64,000 bases of DNA from Ensifer adhaerens. Lineage in GTDB: Bacteria; Pseudomonadota; Alphaproteobacteria; Rhizobiales; Rhizobiaceae. How positions within the stretch are numbered: the first letter of the stretch is position 1; the number at the start of each line of letters is the position of its first letter. Shown here one piece after another: positions 43,721-52,853 of this stretch. The notes under the pieces are model-generated. The model worked only from the letters and a program-made list of their open reading frames with translations, was not told the origin of the DNA and did not search any database. The stretch covers positions 62,001-126,000 of the forward strand of contig NZ_PNFP01000019.1 of the NCBI RefSeq assembly GCF_002940685.1, given 5' to 3'. The position numbers were made by a program, and so were the translations under genes.

Positions 43721-46700
43721 GTGAGTAACGATCCGATCGAGATTGCGAAGGAGTTCTTCGAGTCGGTGCGGCGTGTCCACGCCCTCGGCGCCGGCACGCC
43801 CGAGACTTCGTATTATCCTGCGCTTCACACGTTATTCGAACGCGTGGGGAACGGCCTCTCCCCCAAGGTGCTGGCGGTATCGCAGCTCGCCGACATAGGC
43901 GCGGATAGTCCTGATTACGGGCTCTTCGCCGTCAGCCAACTGCAAAAGGGCGAGCCACGCAAGGGTCAGTTTCCGGAGCGCGGCGTCGTCGAGTTGAAGC
44001 CAGTCGCCGACGATTCTCTCTTCAAATCCACGCCGGCTCAGGTCAGCAAGTATTTCGGCGTCTATCGCCTCGTATTGGTCAGTAATCTGCGCGCATTCCA
44101 GCTCATCGGCGAAGGGCCTGGGGGCGATGCCCTACGCCTTGAAGGCTTTCGCCTCGCCGACAGCGCAGCAGAGTTCTGGAACATGGTCCAGACTCCTTCC
44201 GAGACGGCGCAGGCGGTTGGGCGCGCGCTTGTGGAATATCTGCGTCGGGCGCTAACGCAGAACGTAGCCCTCGTCCGACCGAAGGATGTCGCTTGGTTTC
44301 TGGCGTCCTATGCGCGGGATGCCTTGTCACGCGTCGAGGCGGCTGGCGATCTTCCCGCGCTTAAGACCGTTCGATCGGCCCTCGAGGATGCGCTCGGCAT
44401 CACCTTCGACGAGGAGAAGGGTGACCATTTCTTTCGATCCACCCTCGTCCAGACCTTGTTCTACGGCCTCTTCTCGTCATGGGTGATCTGGGCGCGTTCA
44501 ACGCCGCGGGTTCCAGCCAGATTCGACTGGCATTCGGCGGCGTGGAACCTTCACATACCCTTCGTCGGAGCGTTGTTTCAGCAGCTGACTTCTCCCAAGA
44601 GCATCAAGCAACTTGATCTTGTCGAGGTTCTCGACTGGACCGGCAACACCCTTAACCGTGTCAACGCCGCTGAATTCCTCAAGCGCTTCGAGGAAGGCCA
44701 AGCCGTTCAGTATTTCTACGAGCCGTTCCTCGAAGCGTTCGATCCCCAACTCCGCAAGCAATTCGGCGTTTGGTATACGCCGGCCGAGATCGTCGACTAT
44801 ATGGTTGCGCGGGTCGATCGAACACTGAAGGACGAACTCGGGATCGCCGACGGTCTGGCGGACGAGCGCGTTTACGTGCTCGATCCGTGCTGCGGAACGG
44901 GAGGCTACATCAATGCTGTCCTGCGCCGCATCGAGTACAACCTTCAGCTCCACGGCCTCGGAAGCACCCTAGCGGATAAGCTACGCACTGCGGCAATGGA
45001 TCGGGTCTTCGGCTTCGAGATCATGCCCGCGCCGTTCGTCGTGGCGCATATGCAGGCCGGAATGACGTTGGCCCACATGAATGCGCCGCTGGCGGACGAC
45101 CAGCGTCCTGCCATCTATCTGACAAATGCGCTGACCGGCTGGGAGCCCCATACCAACAAGCCGCTGCCTTTCCCGGAGCTCGAAGCTGAGCGTGCTTCGG
45201 CCGATGCCGTGAAGCAGTCGCGGCCGATCTTGGTGGTGCTCGGCAACCCGCCTTACGACGGCTTCGCCGGTATCTCCGACAATGCCGAGGAGCGCGCGCT
45301 GTCGGACGAATACCGTAAGGTCAAGAAGGTCGCCGCGCCCCAAGGCCAAGGCCTAAATGAACTTTATGTGCGCTTCTTCCGAATGGCCGAGCGCCGCATC
45401 GCCGAGAAGACCGGCGCGGGCGTGATCTCGTTCATCTCCAACTACGGGTGGCTCGACAGCTTGAGCTGTACGGGCATGCGCGAGCGGTATCTAGACGTGT
45501 TTGACAGCATCACGATCGATTGCTTGAACGGGGACAAGTACAAGACTGGCAAAAAGACGCCGGAGGGCCTGCCTGATCCCTCGGCCTTCTCAACGCCGGC
45601 AAACCCGACCGGCATACAGGTCGGCACGGCGATCGCGACCATGGTCCGCAAGCTGGATCACCAGCCGACGAGTTCGGTCGAGTTCCGGAATCTCTGGGGT
45701 GTTGCTAAACGAGCGACGCTGGCCGCGACCGCTGAAGCCGATCCGCATCAGCTCTACGAGGCGGTTCAGCCCTCGCTCTCGATGCGCCTGCAGTTCATGC
45801 CATCCTCAGTCGGCGCAGGTTACTTTGACTGGCCCACGCTGCCCCAGCTCCTTCCGGTCAGCTTCCCCGGGGTGAAGACAAGCCGGGACGAGTTTTTGGT
45901 CGACATCGACAGCGACGTACTGGAAAAGCGGATCGGACGGTATCTCGACCCGAAGGTCAGCAACGCGGAGCTGGCGAAATCCTTCCCGGCGCTGATGAAC
46001 GCTTCCGGCAAATATAAGCCCACGAACACCCGCGCCATGCTAGTTGCAGCGGAGCATGATGACGGACAGATCATACGTTACGCCTATCGTCCTTTCGACG
46101 TGCGCTGGGCGTATTGGCGGCCCGACACAGATCTCATCGACCGAGAGCGGCCCGAGTTCGCCGCGAATGTGAGTGCTGGAAACCGCTTCCTCACGGCGGG
46201 CGAGCGCAATCGGATGGGAGTGTTCTATCGCCCGCAGATGATCAGCGTTCTCGGCGATCACCACTTGGTGGAGAGTAATGTCTCTATCTTCCCGGCCCTG
46301 GTCCGACAGGACAGTCAGAACATCGGGCCGAACGTTTCACGATCGATCAAGGAGGCCCTCGAGAAGCGTGGCCTTACCGCCCAACAGCTATTCGACCACA
46401 TCATTGCGACCCTGAATGCTCCGAGCTACGAAGCCGGAAACATGGATGCGCTCCGCATTGACTGGCCTCGCATTCCGTTCCCGGGTGACGATGAGGTGTT
46501 CAAGTCGTCTGCAGATCTTGGTGTCGTCCTCAGTGCGCTGCTGGATGCCGAAGTAGAAGTCGATGGCGTTACACGAGGCTCGCTGCGCCCGGGGCTTGCA
46601 ACGTTGGGACTGCCACATGGATCGACCCACGAGGTCACCGTCGGCTGGGGATCGGTGCAGCGCAAGCCGAACGGCACGCGTCTCGTTATGCCAGGTGCTG

Positions 46701-47068
46701 GGGCTGTGACGGAGCGCGCGTGGTCTGATAAAGAGCTAGAGGCTCTTGAACTGCTCGGGAGTAGACACAACCTCGATCTCGACACCGTGCTGACCCTGCT
46801 CGGCGGCCGTGCCGTCGATGTTCATATAAACGGCATGGCCGGCTGGTTAGCTATTCCTGCGAAGGTTTGGACCTACACCCTGGGTGGTTACCCGGTGCTG
46901 AAGAAGTGGCTCTCCTACCGAGAAACCGACGTGATGGGACGACCGCTTCGCGGGGACGAGATGTTGCACTTCGCCAAAACGGTCCGCCGGATCACCGAGA
47001 TCCTGTGCATGGGACCGGCGCTTGACGCCGTTCACGCCCTCGCTCGGGAAAGCGCGGTCGGGCTGTGA
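43721..47068 (+). CDS. Single-chain restriction enzyme / adenine methyltransferase (type IIG/ISP-like)
   Basis: An 1115-residue enzyme that appears to combine DNA cleavage, N6-adenine methylation and target recognition. Near the N-terminus, PDYG (64-67) and ELK (91-93) in SPDYGLF and RGVVELKP fit a PD-(D/E)XK nuclease. A helical connector follows. The methyltransferase has motif I VLDPCCGTGGY near residue 388 and motif IV NPPY near 509. The C-terminal third (after about residue 700: YRPFDVRWAYW, NRFLTAGERN, ALVRQ) resembles the specificity part of type ISP enzymes of the LlaBIII kind, but the ISP helicase domain is missing. Start is GTG at 43721. It is monocistronic, with no separate methylase or specificity gene. 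Function as one-gene restriction-modification is inferred. Confidence 0.85.
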   Translation: MSNDPIEIAKEFFESVRRVHALGAGTPETSYYPALHTLFERVGNGLSPKVLAVSQLADIGADSPDYGLFAVSQLQKGEPRKGQFPERGVVELKPVADDSLFKSTPAQVSKYFGVYRLVLVSNLRAFQLIGEGPGGDALRLEGFRLADSAAEFWNMVQTPSETAQAVGRALVEYLRRALTQNVALVRPKDVAWFLASYARDALSRVEAAGDLPALKTVRSALEDALGITFDEEKGDHFFRSTLVQTLFYGLFSSWVIWARSTPRVPARFDWHSAAWNLHIPFVGALFQQLTSPKSIKQLDLVEVLDWTGNTLNRVNAAEFLKRFEEGQAVQYFYEPFLEAFDPQLRKQFGVWYTPAEIVDYMVARVDRTLKDELGIADGLADERVYVLDPCCGTGGYINAVLRRIEYNLQLHGLGSTLADKLRTAAMDRVFGFEIMPAPFVVAHMQAGMTLAHMNAPLADDQRPAIYLTNALTGWEPHTNKPLPFPELEAERASADAVKQSRPILVVLGNPPYDGFAGISDNAEERALSDEYRKVKKVAAPQGQGLNELYVRFFRMAERRIAEKTGAGVISFISNYGWLDSLSCTGMRERYLDVFDSITIDCLNGDKYKTGKKTPEGLPDPSAFSTPANPTGIQVGTAIATMVRKLDHQPTSSVEFRNLWGVAKRATLAATAEADPHQLYEAVQPSLSMRLQFMPSSVGAGYFDWPTLPQLLPVSFPGVKTSRDEFLVDIDSDVLEKRIGRYLDPKVSNAELAKSFPALMNASGKYKPTNTRAMLVAAEHDDGQIIRYAYRPFDVRWAYWRPDTDLIDRERPEFAANVSAGNRFLTAGERNRMGVFYRPQMISVLGDHHLVESNVSIFPALVRQDSQNIGPNVSRSIKEALEKRGLTAQQLFDHIIATLNAPSYEAGNMDALRIDWPRIPFPGDDEVFKSSADLGVVLSALLDAEVEVDGVTRGSLRPGLATLGLPHGSTHEVTVGWGSVQRKPNGTRLVMPGAGAVTERAWSDKELEALELLGSRHNLDLDTVLTLLGGRAVDVHINGMAGWLAIPAKVWTYTLGGYPVLKKWLSYRETDVMGRPLRGDEMLHFAKTVRRITEILCMGPALDAVHALARESAVGL

Positions 47069-47392
47069 CGTGCACCGAGAGGCGCGATGGCCGTGGGCCG
47101 CGCGTCAATCGGAGCGAGCTGCGTTCACGCCGGAACACAGCCATGGGGCCAGGATCGCTTTAGGTTCTTCACAGAGCCTAATCGCTGCTGCCAGCGCGGG
47201 TTGCGCATCCACTGATTGGCGTCTCCCTTAGATCCGGGCGACGACTGACTGTCGACGAAACATTCCTCGCCGTGAAAGATTCGACCGCGGCACTCATGAT
47301 CTCGAACTCAGTCTGATGTAGTTGTAGCATTGCAATTAAAGGTGATGACGCGGCTGTTTTGGCTAGGCCCGGTGCAACCTTAATGATCGGGA
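47069..47392. other. Intergenic region between convergent genes
   Basis: 324 bp between the restriction-methylation gene and the end of the sbcDC operon. I see no gene and no strong terminator hairpin. Confidence 0.4.
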
Positions 47393-47692
47393 CTATCGGT
47401 TAAAGAGGTCCAGCGTGAGGTCGTCGCGGCCTCGGCCGAGACTTTCACCAAGGTGAAGGCACCAGTGTTTCGTACTCGTTAAACCGTCTCCGCTTTCGAA
47501 GTGGACCCAACCACCCCTTCTCATATGAACGCTGACGATGGGTGTACCGCAGCGTGGGCAAGGATGACGGTAGCGACTGTTCTTCTTTTCTCCACCGGTG
47601 GTGCGACAGACGATCGTGCCGCAGACCGATGTAATCTTGCCGGACGCTAGCCGGCGTGGATGTGATTTGCGGGAAAACCATCGATTGCCCAT
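47393..47692 (-). CDS. Small zinc-ribbon-like protein at the end of the sbcDC operon
   Basis: A 99-residue protein with a probable metal site: CPRC at residues 45-48 (HPCPRCGTPIVSVHM) and a second pair in KHWCLHLGE (Cys78, His80). Between them is RGGWVHFESGDGL. The first 40 residues are basic and poorly structured. The ATG at 47692 directly abuts the sbcC stop, and GAGGAG is about 11 bases upstream, so it is translated with sbcC. I do not recognise a named family. Its fixed place after sbcC suggests an accessory factor or regulator of the SbcCD nuclease, which is inference. Confidence 0.75.
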   Translation of the reverse strand: MGNRWFSRKSHPRRLASGKITSVCGTIVCRTTGGEKKNSRYRHPCPRCGTPIVSVHMRRGGWVHFESGDGLTSTKHWCLHLGESLGRGRDDLTLDLFNR

Positions 47693-50600
47693 TCAGAACA
47701 CTCCTCTGTGTTCGACGCGGCTGCCCGAAAGATCCTTGCGAACATAGAAGCCGTTGGGAATGGCTTCTTGGACCAAGGGAACGTGCGAGATCAAGCCGAC
47801 CGATCGGTTTTGACTGACGAGCGAACTTAGCGCTTGAAGCACCTGATCGAGAGTTCCGGCGCCGTTCTCCGTGTCGAGGCTTCCAAACCCCTCATCAATG
47901 AAGATGGTGTCCAACCGCACCTTACCGTTTAAACTCTCTACCACGTCGGAAAGGCCGAGCGCGAGCGCAAGCGCGGCAATAAAGCTTTCGCCGCCTGAAA
48001 GGGTGGTGGTCGATCGGGGCTTGCCGGTGTGGATATCATGAACCTGGATGCCAAGACCACGTCGGCCGCGCCCGGTTCCCTCGGTGGCGCGTTCGAGACT
48101 GTACCGTCCATTGGACATGGGGCCAAAGCGCTGGTTTGCGGCGATCAGGACCTTGTCGAACATGGCCCCGATCGCGAAAGTCTCGAGGTCCAGATTGAAG
48201 GCATTCTTCGCGTCCATAAGCGCCGCTAGTTCTCGCAGTGGGCCACTTTCGGCCTCGGCTCGATCGAGACGATCAATTGTTTCAGCAAGTTCGTCGAGCA
48301 GTTTGTTCAATTGGCCAAAGCGTGCAGCAGCATCGGCACGAAAGTCCTGTGCCATTAGCAGTGCCCGTTCGGCGTCACTAACGTCGCGTTCCAGTGGGGC
48401 CAGATCGGGGCGCTCGCGACCGGCAAGCGCGTCCTCGGCTTTGCGAGACGCATCGTTTGCGGCGTGCATTTGGCGCCGAAAGAGCTCGACGGCCGCACGG
48501 TCCTGTTCAATGCTCGCGACAGCACTCTTCAGCTCTTGAAAGGCATCTTCCGTGAGGCTCGCCTGTGACAGACGTGCAGAAAAATCTTCGTGGGCCTTCG
48601 TCAGCCGCTGCTGGCGGTCCTTTAGAAGAGCTTCGGCGGCCTCAAGATCCTTTCGTGCACCGAGCGCGCGTTCGCTGGCCTTGACGACATTCTCACCGAT
48701 CGCCCGACGCGCATTCTCACGCTCCTGTAGGGCTTGCTGCTTTGCCCTAAGTTTGTCGTCGAGCATCTTGGGATCGCGTAGGTCCGCCGGGATTTCTGAA
48801 AGCATCGCACTAAGCGCGGCGGCAGCGCCCGCAACCTCCTTTTCTGCTTGCTGGACTTCTATCCGATGCTTCTCACGCGTGGCCTCTTCAGCGAGTAGTT
48901 CCTGGCTTAGCTTTTCCAGAGTCGCTTCTGCCAATCGGATGTCGACCGTTGGGCCGAGCGCTTCCAAGGCTGCTTTCGTCGTGGCGACTTCGCCGCGCAG
49001 TTGCGTCAATGGCATATGGGGCCGTTCGAGACTTTCGAGCCGTTCTTCTCGCTCCGCAAGTATACCTCGAGCGGAGGCGAGTTCTGTATGAGCCTCGTGC
49101 TCGGCGATCTGCCGCTTTTGCAGCTCCGTTTTCGCGTCCCGAAAGGCGATGTCGAGACCTACGTGTTCGACGCCGCCCGTTGCCGGAGCCGGATGATGCG
49201 TTGCGCCACAGACCGAGCACGGCTGCCCCGGCTGCAGCTTTTGTGCTAAATAAAGTGCTTGCACGTCCGAAAGCCGGCGTTCGGCATGTTCGAACCCGAG
49301 TCGCGCCTGGGTGGAAGCGTCAAGCGCTTCCTGGTGCCCAGCTACCAGGCCATCGATGCGAAGTCGGGAAGAAGCTACGTCCCGTTCGGCTCTGTCGACA
49401 TGCTCAGCAAGCTTCAAATTGAGGTCGAGCGTAGCGAGCTGGCGATCAAGGTCGAACCGCTGTGCCTCTAACCGTTGAGCGACCTTCAACGACTGGGTTT
49501 CGGTCTGGTGTTTTCGCAACAATGCGGCAAGCCGATCGCTGGTTGTCCGAAGCGTTTCGCTTGCGAGAGTAAGCTTACTCGCTGACGACTGCGCTGCTAC
49601 CGCCGCTTCGCTCGACTTTTCGAGACTGGTCCGATAGTGCTCAAGCGTGTCCACCTCGCGCGCCATCGCGACAACTTCATTGGCGCGGGCCTCCTCGTTT
49701 TGACGAGCAACGGAAGCGGCTTCGGCCTCTTTGGCAGCACTTAGGGCCTGTTCTTGTGCTTTGACATGGGCAGCATCAGCTTTCGCGAAATCCTGTTCCG
49801 CCTCGGTTACGAGGTCTTTGAAACCGAGCAACGATGCGGCCTTTTCGGCTGAGCGAAACCGAAAGTCCAAGTCATCGATTTCCTTGCTTCGATCGCTTAA
49901 CGTTTCGAGTTCCGTCGCTGCGCGCTCTGCTGCTTTGAACAGGCCTTCGACGTGCCGAGCGCCCTCAAGCAAAGTCTGGTTCTGTTTTAGACGGACACGC
50001 TGTTCTTCTTCCTTTGTCTGGAGTGCCAGAAGCTCGCCATCGACTTTCGCGATGCCGCCCTTTAACGCCTCAAGGCTTTCGAAGCCCTCCAACGACAACC
50101 GTCGGGCGAAGATTGCTCGTTCCTCTCGAAACTGTCTCTCTGAAATTTCGGCGTCATTTTTTAGCGTGGCCGCTAGATCTCGATAAAGAGAGACGTCGAA
50201 GAGGTCGCGCAGAATGCTAAGCCGTGTTCTCGTGTCCGCGGCAAGGAAGGCTTCGAACCGGCCTTGTGGTAAGAGTACGATCTGGCGGAACTGTTGTGAG
50301 CCGTAGCCGAGGAGTTCCTCAATCGCCTTTCCGACCGATGCGACCTTCTTTTCTTCAATTATCTTTCCCGGGTGATCGGGGGTGATCGCATCCAGCGCGA
50401 GACCGGTGGCATCGAACAACCATGCCTCATGCGCATCACGCGTCTCACCCGTGCCCCGCTGCTTCGGACGGCGTTGTTCTGGCCGGCGGCGAACCACGTA
50501 GCGTTTGTCGGCGAGGTCGAACACCAACTCGACTTCAGTGGGGAGATCTCCGTCAGCGCTGTCGCATCGTAGGGTCGGCGCATCTTGCTCTACCTTCGCC

Positions 50601-50767
50601 GCCTGGCCGAAGAGAGCGAAGGTCATAGCGCTGAAGATCGTCGACTTTCCGGATCCGGTCTGGCCATAGATACCGAACAATCCAGCATCAACTGCACTGC
50701 GAAAATCGACGACTTCGCGCCCTGCATAGGGGCCGAATGCCTGCATGGTCAGCCGTACCGGTTTCAT
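47693..50767 (-). CDS. sbcC: SbcC, ATPase subunit of the SbcCD (Rad50-Mre11-like) nuclease
   Basis: SMC-like ATPase of 1024 residues. Walker A is IYGQTGSGKSTIFSAMTFALFG (residues 34-50), followed by the usual FRQIVLLPQGRFEAFLAADT segment. Two long coiled-coil arms flank a zinc hook CSVC near residue 517 (QPGQPCSVCGATHHP). The C-terminal lobe has the signature LSGGESFIAALALALGLSD and Walker B LDTIFIDEGFGSLD. With SbcD it processes DNA ends and hairpins; plasmid or island copies are often linked to anti-phage functions. Its ATG overlaps the sbcD stop by 4 bases. It appears intact and additional to a presumed chromosomal copy. Confidence 0.95.
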   Translation of the reverse strand: MKPVRLTMQAFGPYAGREVVDFRSAVDAGLFGIYGQTGSGKSTIFSAMTFALFGQAAKVEQDAPTLRCDSADGDLPTEVELVFDLADKRYVVRRRPEQRRPKQRGTGETRDAHEAWLFDATGLALDAITPDHPGKIIEEKKVASVGKAIEELLGYGSQQFRQIVLLPQGRFEAFLAADTRTRLSILRDLFDVSLYRDLAATLKNDAEISERQFREERAIFARRLSLEGFESLEALKGGIAKVDGELLALQTKEEEQRVRLKQNQTLLEGARHVEGLFKAAERAATELETLSDRSKEIDDLDFRFRSAEKAASLLGFKDLVTEAEQDFAKADAAHVKAQEQALSAAKEAEAASVARQNEEARANEVVAMAREVDTLEHYRTSLEKSSEAAVAAQSSASKLTLASETLRTTSDRLAALLRKHQTETQSLKVAQRLEAQRFDLDRQLATLDLNLKLAEHVDRAERDVASSRLRIDGLVAGHQEALDASTQARLGFEHAERRLSDVQALYLAQKLQPGQPCSVCGATHHPAPATGGVEHVGLDIAFRDAKTELQKRQIAEHEAHTELASARGILAEREERLESLERPHMPLTQLRGEVATTKAALEALGPTVDIRLAEATLEKLSQELLAEEATREKHRIEVQQAEKEVAGAAAALSAMLSEIPADLRDPKMLDDKLRAKQQALQERENARRAIGENVVKASERALGARKDLEAAEALLKDRQQRLTKAHEDFSARLSQASLTEDAFQELKSAVASIEQDRAAVELFRRQMHAANDASRKAEDALAGRERPDLAPLERDVSDAERALLMAQDFRADAAARFGQLNKLLDELAETIDRLDRAEAESGPLRELAALMDAKNAFNLDLETFAIGAMFDKVLIAANQRFGPMSNGRYSLERATEGTGRGRRGLGIQVHDIHTGKPRSTTTLSGGESFIAALALALGLSDVVESLNGKVRLDTIFIDEGFGSLDTENGAGTLDQVLQALSSLVSQNRSVGLISHVPLVQEAIPNGFYVRKDLSGSRVEHRGVF

Positions 50768-51906
50768 GCTGCCTGCTCCTCCGAACTGATCTCATAAAGG
50801 GCACTCGCGACGATCGTTCGCTCCACCTCTGTTATCGGTGTCGTGCGCACTTGCTCGACGAATTCGCCGATAAGGGACAGCGGCTCGATAGCGCTTGCTG
50901 GTGACGTAGGGAGGTGCACTCCGATCGGGGAACGTTCATCCCGCTGGTAGGTCATCTGGCAAGCATGGGGGAAGACGGTTCTAAGCCGTTTCATCGCCTC
51001 GATTACGGGCGTTTCGTCAGTCAGCACGATCTTGATGAGATCCGTCGATCTCTCCGCGGCCATTAGTTCAGAGTGTGGTCCTGTGAGAATTCGAACCTTC
51101 CTCGTCGGGCGGAAAGCGATTTGTTCGACGGCAACATTGCCCGCGCCATCCAGTTCGACGAGACACATCGATTTGTCGTGATCGGCTTCGTCGAAGCCGA
51201 ACGCCAGTGGAGAACCTGGATAACGGATGTGCTGCGCGCCGACGGTTTGCGGCCGGTGAATGTGCCCGAGCGCGACATAGCAAGCGCCTTCGAAAAGCTC
51301 GGCAGAAACAGTCTCGATGCCGCCAACTCTTGCAAGCGGGCGCTCCGATTCACTGACGCAAGATCCGGTAACAAAGGCATGGGCTACTACCACCCAGCGT
51401 GTGCCGACTGGCACGTGCTGGCGGGCCGCCACGATCTGCGCATTCAGCACATCCGCCGGTGAGGCGAGCGACTCGTCGCCGAAACATTCGCGGGCCGCGT
51501 ATTCGTACGAGAACGGGAGGCCCGAAAAGGCGACTGGACCGTGGGCGTCGTAAAGGACGAAGGGATGTTCATTGACTGAGATCGCGCCGCGAATCATGGC
51601 CCGGTTCCTATCGGGCATTGTCGACATCGCTTCTATCCGATCTGCGGAATCATGATTGCCGGAAATGATGACGACCGCCGCCTCCGTTTCCTTGGCAACC
51701 CGCGAAAGGAAAGCGTTGAACTGGCGCACCGCTGAAGCAGGCGGGGCCGCGCGGTCAAAGACGTCGCCTGCGATCACAAGGACGTCGGGGCGATGATGGT
51801 GAATGGCTTCAACAATCTGGTTCAGGACTGCCGCATGATCGTCGTCCAAAGAAAGCCCGTTAAACTGTCGTCCCAGGTGCAGGTCGGCGGTGTGCAGGAT
51901 CTTCAT
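50764..51906 (-). CDS. sbcD: SbcD, exonuclease subunit of SbcCD (Mre11-like)
   Basis: Calcineurin-type phosphoesterase of 380 residues. Metal-binding motifs are in order: MKILHTADLHLGRQF (Asp8, His10), VLVIAGDVFDRAAPP, VVIISGNHDSADR, VVVAHAFVTG and VALGHIHRPQ. The start ATG at 51906 gives the canonical MKILHTADLHLG beginning; the frame upstream to 51966 only translates the AT-rich promoter repeats. It is the first gene of the sbcD-sbcC-zinc-ribbon operon and diverges from a WYL-domain regulator 74 bp away, which probably controls it. Confidence 0.95.
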   Translation of the reverse strand: MKILHTADLHLGRQFNGLSLDDDHAAVLNQIVEAIHHHRPDVLVIAGDVFDRAAPPASAVRQFNAFLSRVAKETEAAVVIISGNHDSADRIEAMSTMPDRNRAMIRGAISVNEHPFVLYDAHGPVAFSGLPFSYEYAARECFGDESLASPADVLNAQIVAARQHVPVGTRWVVVAHAFVTGSCVSESERPLARVGGIETVSAELFEGACYVALGHIHRPQTVGAQHIRYPGSPLAFGFDEADHDKSMCLVELDGAGNVAVEQIAFRPTRKVRILTGPHSELMAAERSTDLIKIVLTDETPVIEAMKRLRTVFPHACQMTYQRDERSPIGVHLPTSPASAIEPLSLIGEFVEQVRTTPITEVERTIVASALYEISSEEQAA

Positions 51907-51914
51907 CTTAAAAT

Positions 51915-51948
51915 CCATATAATTTTTATACGTATAATTTTTATATGG
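51915..51948. promoter_or_regulatory. AT-rich operator/promoter between sbcD and the WYL regulator
   Basis: TATAATTTTTATA occurs twice in direct orientation (51918-51930 and 51933-51945), separated by CG. The whole is bounded by the inverted ends CCATATAA and TTATATGG. It lies 8 bp upstream of the sbcD ATG and 32 bp before the WYL gene. It contains TATAAT-like -10 elements. A repressor bound here could control both divergent units. Sequence is clear; the function is inference. Confidence 0.65.
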
Positions 51949-51980
51949 ACGTTTAATTCGCGTCAAGATAGATTTTGAGT

Positions 51981-52802
51981 ATGACCCTCGACGACCTCAA
52001 TGACGCGCAAAGACAGCGCATAGTTTTCCTTGATCGCTGCCTCGTTTGGCGAGGTAGCGCTAAGAGGCGCGATCTTATGGAGCGCTTCGACATCTCAAGT
52101 GCCCAAGCTGCTCTCGATTTCCGAGCTTATCTGCAAATTGCTTCGATACCCCCAGAGTACGACGCGGTTCGCAAGGCCTACATTGTCGCTGATGGGCATC
52201 GCGCCCTTGTCCCCCCTGATTTGACGTCAGATTTTGAAGCGCTCGCGAATCTGAGCGAGGGGCGATCGTCTGCGATCGTTCCTCCGCCCAAGCGGTGGGC
52301 CGAGCCATCAATCATTGTCCGGCTTCACGAGGCAATGAAATCTGCCAAGGCGATCAACGTTTCCTACACGTCGATGACAACGGGTGCTGACGAAAGCCAA
52401 TGGCTCGCACCGGTTCGGTTCACTTTGGATGGCGAAAACGTCCATCTTCGTGCGTACAGCTTTAAGCACCAATCTTATCGCGACTATTTGCCTGTTCGCA
52501 TCGACGAAGGAAGCTCGTTTGAAACGCGTGAAGTTGTAGATCTGCTTCCGGAGGATGAGGATTGGAATACGCGTGCTGTCATCTGGCTTCGGCCGAAAGC
52601 TGGTCTTTCAATCGAACAGGCCGTGGTCGTTCGGAAAGAATACGGTTTCACGGAAGAGACATTGAAAGTCACCACCCGCAAAGCGTTGGAGTTTTACCTA
52701 CTTCGACGTTGGCGTATCGGCGAAGCGAATTCGCGATTGGAAGTTCAAAAAACCGATTACGAAATATGGTCAGACGGCAAGCACGCAGAGAGAGACGGGT
52801 AG
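51981..52802 (+). CDS. WYL-domain transcriptional regulator (BrxR/CapW-like)
   Basis: A 273-residue regulator. The N-terminal winged helix reads RIVFLDRCLVWRGSAKRRDLMERFDISSAQAALDFRAYLQ. A linker leads to the WYL-type ligand domain (INVSYTSMTTGADESQWLAPVRFTLDGENVHLRAYSFKHQSYRDYLPVRI) and a C-terminal WCX-like part ending in LRRWRIGEAN. This organisation matches BrxR/CapW repressors that control BREX and CBASS defence operons. The ATG at 51981 gives the natural beginning; a TTG at 51975 is possible, and no strong ribosome site is present. It is divergent from sbcD with a repeat-rich 74-bp gap, and the HNH gene starts 51 bp downstream. It is probably a damage- or infection-responsive repressor of sbcDC. 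Confidence 0.88.
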   Translation: MTLDDLNDAQRQRIVFLDRCLVWRGSAKRRDLMERFDISSAQAALDFRAYLQIASIPPEYDAVRKAYIVADGHRALVPPDLTSDFEALANLSEGRSSAIVPPPKRWAEPSIIVRLHEAMKSAKAINVSYTSMTTGADESQWLAPVRFTLDGENVHLRAYSFKHQSYRDYLPVRIDEGSSFETREVVDLLPEDEDWNTRAVIWLRPKAGLSIEQAVVVRKEYGFTEETLKVTTRKALEFYLLRRWRIGEANSRLEVQKTDYEIWSDGKHAERDG

Positions 52803-52853
52803 GGGCGCTGGCGGCTCGCTGCCCCAATGATTTATCGATGGTAGGAGATGGGT

